Below the pieces are notes generated by a model, which saw only the letters and a list, made by a program, of their open reading frames with translations, did no database searches and was not told where the DNA came from. From NCBI GenBank assembly GCA_036658435.1, contig JAVXEO010000073.1, positions 1-9,660 on the forward strand: a DNA stretch of 9,660 nt, written 5' to 3'. Origin of the DNA: DIGJ01 sp036658435. GTDB lineage: Bacteria; Bacillota; Clostridia; Lachnospirales; Lachnospiraceae. Shown here one piece after another: positions 1-6,594 of this stretch; positions within the stretch are counted from its first letter, which is position 1, and each line of letters begins with the position of its first letter. The position numbers were made by a program, and so were the translations under genes.

Positions 1-253
1 CGGAACAGCAGAAAAGCTGCCACGGGATAAAACAAACTATATTGTATCTTTTTTGGGGTTTGCGCCGGCAAAAGATCCGGAGGTGGTAATTTATGTTGTA
101 ATTGACCAGCCCAATGTGAAAGACCAGCCACATAGCACCTTTGCAACGGTATTTGCAAGTGAAGTTATGAATGAAGTTCTTCCTTTTTTGGGAATATATC
201 CCGATACCAATATAGAAACAAAAGATAAAACAAAAGATAAAACCAGGGAATAG
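1..253 (+). CDS. Class B penicillin-binding protein, C-terminal fragment (5' end outside window)
   Basis: This is the last 83 codons of a peptidoglycan transpeptidase, reading in frame from base 2 to a TAG at 251-253. The first whole codon is Gly, followed by T-A-E-K-L-P-R. This looks like the end of a KTGT-A-E-K-L-P-R active-site box whose Lys and Thr lie just outside the window. Then follow SFLGFAPA (about 46-70) and the PBP C-terminal strand and helix (VVIDQP, EVMNEVLPFLGIYP). It aligns with residues 510-575 of the next gene, so the two are tandem paralogues. It has no PASTA domain and ends in a charged tail with a duplicated KDKT. In spore-forming Firmicutes the first of two tandem PBP genes before mraY is usually the divisional FtsI/Pbp2B type. 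That assignment here is inference from position, since the domains that would decide it are missing. An internal TTG at 53 is not the real start. Confidence 0.9.
   Translation, partial: GTAEKLPRDKTNYIVSFLGFAPAKDPEVVIYVVIDQPNVKDQPHSTFATVFASEVMNEVLPFLGIYPDTNIETKDKTKDKTRE
219..242 (+). repeat. 12-bp tandem duplication (two copies) in the PBP tail
   Basis: The unit CAAAAGATAAAA occurs twice without a mismatch (219-230 and 231-242). It encodes the KDKT-KDKT stretch at the extreme C terminus of the upstream PBP. The duplication keeps the reading frame and lies after the last conserved helix, so it is probably a neutral tail expansion. Confidence 0.85.
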
Positions 254-309
254 GTATCATATCCTTTCAAGAGATGTAATAAGATTAAGGGATAAGAGCA
301 TAAAAGAGA

Positions 310-2097
310 ATGGCTATGATAAAATCCAAAACGCATAATCGAAGAAGTCTCTTGTTTGTCGTTGTGATAGTTTTTGCTTTTACGTTTGCATTGGCACTTC
401 GGTTAGAATATCTTATGATTTACAAAAGCGTCCACTATGGAGAGCTTGCAAAAGAGGTGCAGGAAAGAGAACGATCGATAAAGGCAGAACGAGGTAAAAT
501 ATACGATAGAAATGGAATAGAAATAGCAGGGAATAAACCGGTTTCTACAATTTCCGTAATACACAGCCAAATTACCAATCCGGAAAGAGTAATTGAAGTA
601 TTGGGAAAGGAATTGAAGCTGCCGGAAGAAAAGGTACGGAAAAGAGTAGAGAAGGTATCCTCTATAGAAAGAATCAAATCCAATGTAGAAAAAACAGTTT
701 CGGATCATATTCGAGAGTATGATTTGGATGGCGTCATGGTGGATGAGGATTACAAACGTTTTTATCCATATGAATCTTTGGCTTCGAAAGTGATTGGTTT
801 TACAGGTAGTGATAACCAGGGAATCATTGGTCTTGAAGTAAAATACGATTCCATCTTAAAAGGAATGGATGGAAAAATATTAACCCTGACAACAGCAAAA
901 GGGGTGGAAATCGAAAATGCAGCTGAAAATCGAAAAGAACCCGTTGGGGGAAACAATCTGTATCTGAGTCTGGATGTTACCATTCAAAAATATGCCCAAC
1001 AGGCAGCACTTAAGGTATTAGAAGCAAAAAATGCAAAAAGCGTAAAATTAGTGGTAATGAACCCACAGAATGGGGAGATTTATGCTTGTGTTCATGTTCC
1101 TGAATTTGATTTAAACCATCCTTATGAATTGAAAACCCAGGGAGAAGAAGTACGAACGGACAAAGAAAAGGGAGAACAGCTGAACCAAATGTGGAGAAAC
1201 GCCTGTATTAGTGATACCTATGAACCGGGTTCTGCATTCAAAATTGTAACAGCAACGGCAGCACTTGAAAAAGGTGTCGTTAAATTGACGGATCGCTTTT
1301 TTTGCCCGGGATATAAAATAGTAGAGGATAGAAGGATTCGCTGCCATAAGGCAGGAGGTCATGGATCGGAAACCTTTGTACAGGGAATACAAAATTCCTG
1401 TAATCCGGTTTTTATGGAAATCGGAGCCAGAGTGGGTGGAACGGAAATGTATAAAACCTTTCAGAAATTGGGACTTTTTGAAAAAACAGGGGTGGATTTA
1501 CCAGGTGAGGCAGCGTCCATTATGCACAAAATAGAAAATATAGGAGCCGTGGAATTAGCAACCATTTCTTTTGGCCAATCTTTCCAAATTACACCGCTGC
1601 AGCTTTTGCGTGCAGCCAGTGCCGTAGTAAATGGGGGAACACTGGTAACACCTCACTTTGGAATAAGGACGGAAAGTCAGGATGGCACCTTTATAAAAAA
1701 AATAACCTATAGTGAAAAAACACAGGTTATTTCAAAAGAAACATCGGAAATCATGAAGCAGCTTCTGGAATCGGTAGTTGCAGAGGGGACGGGGCATAAA
1801 GCCTATGTTGCCGGCTTTCATATTGGTGGAAAGACAGCAACCAGTGAAAAACTTCCAAGAAGTTCCAACTGCTATATTGCATCTTTTTTGGGATTTGCAC
1901 CGGCAGAGAATCCAAAGCTAATGGCACTGGTACTAATTGATGAACCTACAGGAATTTATTATGGAGGAACCATAGCAGCACCGGTAGTAGGAGAATTGTT
2001 TGAAAACATACTGCCATTTATTGGTGTGAAACCGGAATATAAAGAAGGAGAGACCATTAAAACCTGGTCTCAAAATAGCGACTTGATTCTATATTAA
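310..2097 (+). CDS. spoVD: SpoVD/FtsI-type class B penicillin-binding protein with KTA instead of KTG
   Basis: This 595-residue peptidoglycan D,D-transpeptidase is anchored in the membrane and crosslinks septal or spore-cortex wall. It has a short basic N terminus, one membrane segment (about 13-32), and the dimerisation-domain motif RGKIYDRNG (61-69). The transpeptidase domain runs from about 215 to 575, with S308-A-F-K311 (nucleophile Ser308), S363-C-N365, and the third box at 508-511. That third box reads K-T-A-T, so the usual Gly is Ala510. There is no C-terminal PASTA domain, unlike Bacillus SpoVD. The second position in a PBP pair before mraY and the IDEPTGIYYGG segment (543-553) favour SpoVD over FtsI, but I cannot exclude a general divisional PBP. 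The start is uncertain: ATG 310 gives the longest reading, while ATG 316 has better spacing from the weak AAAGAGA at 303-309. Confidence 0.88.
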   Translation: MAMIKSKTHNRRSLLFVVVIVFAFTFALALRLEYLMIYKSVHYGELAKEVQERERSIKAERGKIYDRNGIEIAGNKPVSTISVIHSQITNPERVIEVLGKELKLPEEKVRKRVEKVSSIERIKSNVEKTVSDHIREYDLDGVMVDEDYKRFYPYESLASKVIGFTGSDNQGIIGLEVKYDSILKGMDGKILTLTTAKGVEIENAAENRKEPVGGNNLYLSLDVTIQKYAQQAALKVLEAKNAKSVKLVVMNPQNGEIYACVHVPEFDLNHPYELKTQGEEVRTDKEKGEQLNQMWRNACISDTYEPGSAFKIVTATAALEKGVVKLTDRFFCPGYKIVEDRRIRCHKAGGHGSETFVQGIQNSCNPVFMEIGARVGGTEMYKTFQKLGLFEKTGVDLPGEAASIMHKIENIGAVELATISFGQSFQITPLQLLRAASAVVNGGTLVTPHFGIRTESQDGTFIKKITYSEKTQVISKETSEIMKQLLESVVAEGTGHKAYVAGFHIGGKTATSEKLPRSSNCYIASFLGFAPAENPKLMALVLIDEPTGIYYGGTIAAPVVGELFENILPFIGVKPEYKEGETIKTWSQNSDLILY

Positions 2098-2111
2098 AAA
2101 TGACATATAAT
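2083..2111 (+). promoter_or_regulatory. Candidate sigma-A promoter for mraY-murD-ftsW-divIB
   Basis: TTGATT (2083-2088) and a perfect TATAAT (2106-2111) are separated by 17 bp, the optimal spacing. The -35 lies inside the last codons of the PBP gene and the -10 just after its stop. Transcription would begin near 2118, giving a leader of about 50 nt before mraY. The AT-rich leader holds a weak inverted repeat (2110-2117 with 2143-2150) and GTTATT twice (2118-2123, 2135-2140). Found by eye; read-through from upstream could also feed mraY. Confidence 0.6.
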
Positions 2112-2167
2112 GAATAAGTTATTGATTCAAATGAGTTATTTATTATTCATGTACGAGGTGTAGATGA

Positions 2168-3124
2168 ATGAACGTTGAAATCGTAATACCGATATTGATT
2201 TCTTTTGTAATCAGCGTACTGCTTTGTCCAATTTTTATCCCATTTCTGAAAAAACTAAAGTTTTCACAGTTTGTCAGAGAAAATGGACCAGAAACACATT
2301 TGAAAAAAAAGGGAACACCAACCATGGGAGGCATTATAATTCTCATTAGTGTAGTGATAACGTCTCTTTTATATATAAAAAAAAATCAAGAATTAATACC
2401 TGTGCTTTTTGCAACCTTGGGTTTTGGATTTATTGGTCTTTTGGATGATTTTATTAAAATTATAAAAAACCGTTCCATGGGACTGAAACCAAGTTTTAAA
2501 ATAGTGGGGCAGATTTTGGTTACTCTGATTTTTGGATATTATCTTTTAAGAGTAATGCATATAGGAACCACAACGATTCTTCCCTTTACAAATGGAAGAA
2601 CATTGGAATTGGGAAAATATTTTTTCCCTATTATGTTTGTGACAGTGCTAGGAACGGTCAATGGTGCAAATTTCACAGATGGCTTAGATGGTCTTGCATC
2701 CAGTGTTACCATTTTGGTAGCCGTATTTTTTTCTGTAGCAGCCATTGGAATGAAAAGTGGAATTTCACCAATAACTTGTGGAGTGATTGGAAGCTTATTG
2801 GGTTTTTTAATATACAATGTGTATCCTGCAAGAGTTTTTATGGGAGACACCGGATCCTTGGCCTTGGGTGGTTTTGTAGCTGCATCGGCTTATCTTTTGA
2901 AAATGCCCTTTTTTATTTTAATTGTTGGTTTCATATATTTTATAGAAGTTTTATCCGTCATGCTTCAAGTTTCTTTTTTTAAGATTTCTGGAGGAAAAAG
3001 AATATTTAAGATGGCACCCATTCATCATCATCTGGAACTATGCGGATGGTGTGAAACAAAGATTGTTGCAATTTTTTCAGTAATTACAGCATTGCTTTGC
3101 CTAGTTGGATTATGGGCACTGTAA
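2168..3124 (+). CDS. mraY: Phospho-N-acetylmuramoyl-pentapeptide-transferase (MraY)
   Basis: This integral membrane enzyme moves phospho-MurNAc-pentapeptide from UDP to undecaprenyl phosphate, making lipid I, the first membrane step of peptidoglycan synthesis. At 318 residues it has family-typical length and about ten hydrophobic segments. Visible family motifs in order are GPETHLKKKGTPTMGG (40-55), LLDDF with Asp93-Asp94 (91-95), NGANFTDGLDGLA (165-177), FMGDTGSLALGG with Asp227 (224-235), and the MAPIHHH triple-His loop (282-288). Those Asp and His residues correspond to the Mg2+ and catalytic positions known for the family, and all are present. ATG 2168 is preceded by GAGGTG (2155-2160) at good spacing. 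murE and murF, which often precede mraY, are absent; the preceding gene is a PBP. murD follows after 22 nt, consistent with co-transcription. Confidence 0.97.
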   Translation: MNVEIVIPILISFVISVLLCPIFIPFLKKLKFSQFVRENGPETHLKKKGTPTMGGIIILISVVITSLLYIKKNQELIPVLFATLGFGFIGLLDDFIKIIKNRSMGLKPSFKIVGQILVTLIFGYYLLRVMHIGTTTILPFTNGRTLELGKYFFPIMFVTVLGTVNGANFTDGLDGLASSVTILVAVFFSVAAIGMKSGISPITCGVIGSLLGFLIYNVYPARVFMGDTGSLALGGFVAASAYLLKMPFFILIVGFIYFIEVLSVMLQVSFFKISGGKRIFKMAPIHHHLELCGWCETKIVAIFSVITALLCLVGLWAL

Positions 3125-3146
3125 GCCTAGAGAGGAAGAATGAAAA

Positions 3147-4505
3147 ATGGATTTAGTAGATAAAAAAGTACTTGTAGTTGGAAGTGGAATGAGTGGAATT
3201 GCCGCAGTAAAACTGCTATCCAATGAGGGAGCAGATATTGTTTTACAGGATGGAAATGAAAAACTATCCAAACAGGAAGTAAAAGATAAACTGCCTAAAA
3301 ATCTAAACGTGGAAATTGTCATTGGAGCATTAGAAAAGGAAACGCAGGAAAAAATAGGCTTAGTGGTACTAAGCCCGGGAGTACCAACGGATTTACCTTA
3401 CCTCTTGGAAATGAAAAATACGGGAGTTCCTATATGGGGCGAAATCGAACTTGCCTATCAATATAGTAAGGGAAGAATGGCAGCTATTACCGGAACCAAT
3501 GGAAAAACTACCACCACCGCTTTGGTTGGTGAAATTATGAAAAATTACTATGTATCGGTGTATGTGGTTGGAAATATAGGAATTCCTTATACGGATATGG
3601 TTCTTAATACAAAAGGGAGCAGCATTACGGTAGCAGAAATGAGCAGCTTTCAATTAGAAACGGTTCACGAATTTCGACCGGAAGTCAGTGCTATATTAAA
3701 CATTACACCAGATCACTTAGACCGGCATCATACCATGGAAAAATATGTGGAAGCAAAGAAAAGAATTGCAATGAACCAAGGAATAACGGATACCTGTGTT
3801 TTAAATTATGAAGACCCGATTCTCCGAAAAATGGCAGAGGAACTAAGACCACATATTTTCTTTTTTAGCAGTCAAAGGGAATTAGAGGAGGGAATCTTTC
3901 TGGATAAAAAGGGAAACTTCATATACCGGGAAGAAGGAAGAGAAGAACTGGTATGTAATACGGGGGAGATTAAACTTCTTGGAACCCATAATTATGAGAA
4001 TGTTATGGCAGCCATTGCAATCTCCGCACACATTGGTGTACCAATGGCAGCCATTCGGGAAGCCATTATGAACTTTAACTCGGTGGAACATAGAATTGAA
4101 TACGTAAGAGAAATAAATGGAGTAACGTACTACAATGATTCCAAAGGTACGAATCCGGATGCGGCAATCAAAGGAATTCAGGCTATGATAGCACCAACGA
4201 TATTAATAGGCGGCGGCTATGATAAGGGATCGGATTATAAAGAATGGATTCAGGCCTTTGATGGAAAGGTTAAATATTTGATTCTATTAGGCGTTACCCG
4301 GGATAAAATTGCAGAACAGGCAAAAGAACTTGGCTTTTACCGTACGATTATGGCAGAAAGTCTGGAAGATGCCGTGCAGATAGCAGCAGAAAAAGCAGAA
4401 AATGGGGATGCTGTGCTATTATCTCCGGCCTGTGCAAGCTGGGGTATGTTTAAGAATTATGAAGAGCGCGGAAGAATGTTTAAAGAGTATGTAAATAACC
4501 TTTAA
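3147..4505 (+). CDS. murD: UDP-N-acetylmuramoyl-L-alanine--D-glutamate ligase (MurD)
   Basis: This cytoplasmic Mur ligase adds D-glutamate to UDP-MurNAc-L-Ala using ATP. At 452 residues it is full length with three domains. The N-terminal Rossmann-like domain has VVGSGMSGIAA (10-20). The central ATPase has the P-loop GTNGKTTT (116-123), SSFQLE (166-171) and NITPDHLDRH (185-194), and HNYENVMAA (281-289) follows at its end. The C-terminal domain has VEHRIEYV (313-320), NDSKGTNPDA (330-339), GGYDKG (356-361) and LSPACASWGMFKNYEERG (425-442). In the last motif Gly433 stands where many MurD proteins have Asp (SWDMF or SLDQF). I take this as a lineage variant, not a defect, because every catalytic motif is present. 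GAGGAAG (3132-3138) sits 8 nt before ATG 3147. It follows mraY by 22 nt and precedes ftsW by about 30 nt. Confidence 0.97.
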   Translation: MDLVDKKVLVVGSGMSGIAAVKLLSNEGADIVLQDGNEKLSKQEVKDKLPKNLNVEIVIGALEKETQEKIGLVVLSPGVPTDLPYLLEMKNTGVPIWGEIELAYQYSKGRMAAITGTNGKTTTTALVGEIMKNYYVSVYVVGNIGIPYTDMVLNTKGSSITVAEMSSFQLETVHEFRPEVSAILNITPDHLDRHHTMEKYVEAKKRIAMNQGITDTCVLNYEDPILRKMAEELRPHIFFFSSQRELEEGIFLDKKGNFIYREEGREELVCNTGEIKLLGTHNYENVMAAIAISAHIGVPMAAIREAIMNFNSVEHRIEYVREINGVTYYNDSKGTNPDAAIKGIQAMIAPTILIGGGYDKGSDYKEWIQAFDGKVKYLILLGVTRDKIAEQAKELGFYRTIMAESLEDAVQIAAEKAENGDAVLLSPACASWGMFKNYEERGRMFKEYVNNL

Positions 4506-4535
4506 TTCGAATAAGGGAACCGGAGAGTGATGTCT

Positions 4536-5687
4536 ATGGCAGAGAGAGAAAAACAAACACAAAGAAATAATGATGTAAGAGGCGGCTATTATGATTATAG
4601 CTTATTGTTTTTAACTCTGTTTTTAGTTGCTTTTGGGTTGATTATGATTTATAGTACCAGCTCTTATACAGCCCAGCTTACCAAGGGGGATTCCATGTAT
4701 TACTTAAAGCGCCAAGGTGTTAGTGCGGTGCTTGGAGTAGTGGGAATGCTGATTATGTCAAAGCTGAATTACCGCATGTTTTTAGCAAAGCTTCCTATTA
4801 TAAAGATACGTTTTGTAACTTTAATTTACATAATTGCCATTGCACTTCAAGTTTATGTCTTGCTGTTTGGCGTGGAGATTAATTACAAAAGACGATGGAT
4901 TGACATAGGAAAATTTGGAACTTTTCAACCCTCGGATTTATCAAAAGTTGCCGTTATACTTTTTGTATCTTTTATGATTTATCTGGCACCAAAAGAAATC
5001 AATCATTTTAAAGGATTTTTTCGAATTGCCATTTATACCTCTCCACTGATTATATTGATTGGAAAGGAAAATATGAGTACGGCAATTATTATTTGCCTGA
5101 TTATGGGTGGTATTTGTTTTGTTGCCAGCAAGAAAAAAGGCTATTTTGTGGCGGCTGTGTTAATTATGTTGGTGGGAGCTGCCTTATTTCTGGTTTTTGG
5201 AGAAGGATTTCGATTAAACCGCTTTGATATATGGCTTAATGTTGAAACAAATAAAGATGCTTTCCAAATTTTACAAGGACTTTATGCAATAGCCTCAGGA
5301 GGACTAACGGGAAAAGGACTGGGAGGAAGTATGCAGAAGCTTGGGTATGTTCCGGAGGCACAGAATGATATGATTTTTTCTATTATTTGTGAGGAACTTG
5401 GATTGTTTGGGGCTGTAACGGTATTAATTTTATTTGTTCTTTTGATTTGGCGTTTATTTATTATTTCCATTAACGCTCCGGACTTATTTGGTGGTTTACT
5501 TTGCGGGGGAGTGCTGATCCATATTGCTTCTCAGGTTATTATTAACGTAGCAGTTGTGACCAACTCGATACCATCAACGGGAATTCCATTACCATTTATA
5601 AGTTATGGAGGCACTTCGGTTGCGGTACTTTTAGGAGAAATTGGAATGGCTTTAAGCGTTTCAAACAGGGTTCGATATGAAAGATAA
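4536..5687 (+). CDS. ftsW: SEDS-family glycan polymerase FtsW/SpoVE
   Basis: This polytopic membrane glycosyltransferase polymerises lipid II with a partner class B PBP at the division or sporulation septum. About ten hydrophobic segments and the full SEDS motif set are visible (numbering from the 4527 reading): YSTSSY (42-47), RRWIDIGKFGTFQPSDLSK (122-140), SGGLTGKGLGGSMQK (257-271), VPEAQNDMIFSIICEELG (275-292) with the probable catalytic Asp281, and PFISYGGTS (356-364). Its place between murD and divIB argues for FtsW/SpoVE over RodA. Only one SEDS gene is present here, so it may serve both division and cortex synthesis, or a SpoVE may lie elsewhere. The start is ambiguous: GTG 4527, ATG 4530 and ATG 4536 are in frame. 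ATG 4536 is chosen because GGAG (4522-4525) is 10 nt away, against 4 nt for 4530. The 3' end overlaps divIB by 11 nt; murG, usual here, is missing. Confidence 0.93.
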   Translation: MAEREKQTQRNNDVRGGYYDYSLLFLTLFLVAFGLIMIYSTSSYTAQLTKGDSMYYLKRQGVSAVLGVVGMLIMSKLNYRMFLAKLPIIKIRFVTLIYIIAIALQVYVLLFGVEINYKRRWIDIGKFGTFQPSDLSKVAVILFVSFMIYLAPKEINHFKGFFRIAIYTSPLIILIGKENMSTAIIICLIMGGICFVASKKKGYFVAAVLIMLVGAALFLVFGEGFRLNRFDIWLNVETNKDAFQILQGLYAIASGGLTGKGLGGSMQKLGYVPEAQNDMIFSIICEELGLFGAVTVLILFVLLIWRLFIISINAPDLFGGLLCGGVLIHIASQVIINVAVVTNSIPSTGIPLPFISYGGTSVAVLLGEIGMALSVSNRVRYER

Positions 5688-6417
5688 GAGACGTAGGCAA
5701 ATGCCTATAAAACATAAGAACAAGATTTTTTTGATTGTTTTTCCACTTTTTCTTATCTTTATCCTTTTTTTCTTTTTACATAATCGAATCGATACCGTGG
5801 AAATAAAGGGATGCCACATCTATTCCCAAGAAGAAATAAAAAAAGAACTAATACAAGGAATTAGCGATAAAAATTCTATTTTACTATATTTAAAAGCAAG
5901 ATATTTAGGATTAAAGGAAATTCCTTATATAGAAAAGGTAACGGTAAAAAGGGTAAACAGCCATAAGGTGGTGCTTCGTGTTTATGAAAAATCATTGATT
6001 GCCTGTGTAGAGTATATGAGTCAATATCTGTATTTTGATAAAGATGGTGTGATTTTGGATTCTTCTTCGGAGGCAATACAGGGAATTCCTTCTGTATCCG
6101 GTTTGAATTTTTCGGATTTTACGATTTATGAAAAATTAAAAGTAGAAGAAACGGAAATATTTGAACAAATCTTAGAAATTTCACAGATAATAAAAAGATA
6201 TAAACTGCCAATAGAACGGATTCATTTTAACGAAAGAAAGGAAGTTTCCTTAGTTACTTCTGGGATCAAAATTTATCTTGGAAAACGAGAATTCTACGAT
6301 GAGCCCCTTGCGGCACTTTCCCAAGTATTACCACAGACTTTGAAAAAAAATCTCAAAGGAAGCATGAATATGCAAAATTATAAAGTGGGAGATACCATTA
6401 TCTTTCGTAAAGAATAA
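5677..6417 (+). CDS. ftsQ: Cell division protein DivIB/FtsQ
   Basis: This 246-residue bitopic membrane protein is a divisome scaffold partner of FtsL and DivIC. It has a Lys/Arg-rich cytoplasmic N terminus (1-16) and one very hydrophobic membrane helix (about 17-34). An extracytoplasmic POTRA domain begins at RIDTVEIKGCHIYSQEEIKK (37-56) and runs to about 105. A beta domain follows with YLYFDKDGVILD (117-128) and a weaker tail to 246. Sequence conservation in this family is low; the call rests on this architecture and on the position between ftsW and ftsZ. The start at ATG 5677 overlaps the ftsW end by 11 nt and has only AGGG (5667-5670) as ribosome binding site, which suggests translational coupling to ftsW. 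ATG 5701 is a possible alternative. No ftsA follows; 177 nt separate it from ftsZ. Confidence 0.88.
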   Translation: MKDKRRRQMPIKHKNKIFLIVFPLFLIFILFFFLHNRIDTVEIKGCHIYSQEEIKKELIQGISDKNSILLYLKARYLGLKEIPYIEKVTVKRVNSHKVVLRVYEKSLIACVEYMSQYLYFDKDGVILDSSSEAIQGIPSVSGLNFSDFTIYEKLKVEETEIFEQILEISQIIKRYKLPIERIHFNERKEVSLVTSGIKIYLGKREFYDEPLAALSQVLPQTLKKNLKGSMNMQNYKVGDTIIFRKE

Positions 6418-6446
6418 GAAAATCGTGTAAAAAGAGAAATTTAGGG

Positions 6447-6475
6447 TTGATTATTCACTAAATAAACTATATTAT
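6447..6475 (+). promoter_or_regulatory. Candidate sigma-A promoter for ftsZ
   Basis: TTGATT (6447-6452) and TATTAT (6470-6475) are 17 bp apart in the 177-nt gap before ftsZ. The -35 hexamer and spacing match those of the mraY promoter candidate. The -10 lies in an alternating AT stretch, so TATATT at 6468 is another reading. The leader would be about 110 nt. A dedicated ftsZ promoter is common in Firmicutes; this one is called by eye. Confidence 0.5.
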
Positions 6476-6580
6476 ATTATATAGCGGTCGTGTAATCCCA
6501 TAGAGAGAACAGGATTGATAATAGAGGCTATAAAAATGAAATGGATGTTACTTAAAATTTGAATAAATGAGTTAAATATA

Positions 6581-6587
6581 AAGGAGG
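6581..6587 (+). promoter_or_regulatory. Ribosome binding site that fixes the TTG start of ftsZ
   Basis: A perfect AAGGAGG lies 7 nt before TTG 6595. No ATG or GTG in frame lies close to it, and the next Met codon falls inside the conserved nucleotide-binding motif, so this site decides the start. Confidence 0.9.
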
Positions 6588-6594
6588 AGTAACC

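Noticed and set aside
53..253. TTG at 53 as the start of a small separate gene
   Set aside because: The frame is open to the window edge, and the residues before it are the conserved PBP active-site surroundings, so this is the end of a larger gene.
425..442. MurD Gly433 in the SPACASW-G-MF motif as a defect (residue coordinates)
   Set aside because: All ATP and substrate motifs are intact and the remaining motif is normal, so a neutral lineage variant is more likely than loss of function.
2110..2150. Inverted repeat ATGAATAA/TTATTCAT in the mraY leader as operator or attenuator
   Set aside because: It is an 8-bp AU-only stem with a 25-nt loop in very AT-rich DNA, followed by no T-tract; chance is the simpler explanation.
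2539..2850. Minus-strand open frame inside mraY (and similar ones inside ftsZ, murD and the PBP gene)
   Set aside because: They lie wholly opposite well-supported conserved genes, resemble no family I recognise, and have no promoter or ribosome binding site of note.
6509..6543. Possible sigma-H promoter before ftsZ (ACAGGATT as -35)
   Set aside because: The -35 is good, but the only GAA-type -10 is 17 bp away instead of 11-12, so the pair does not fit sigma-H.
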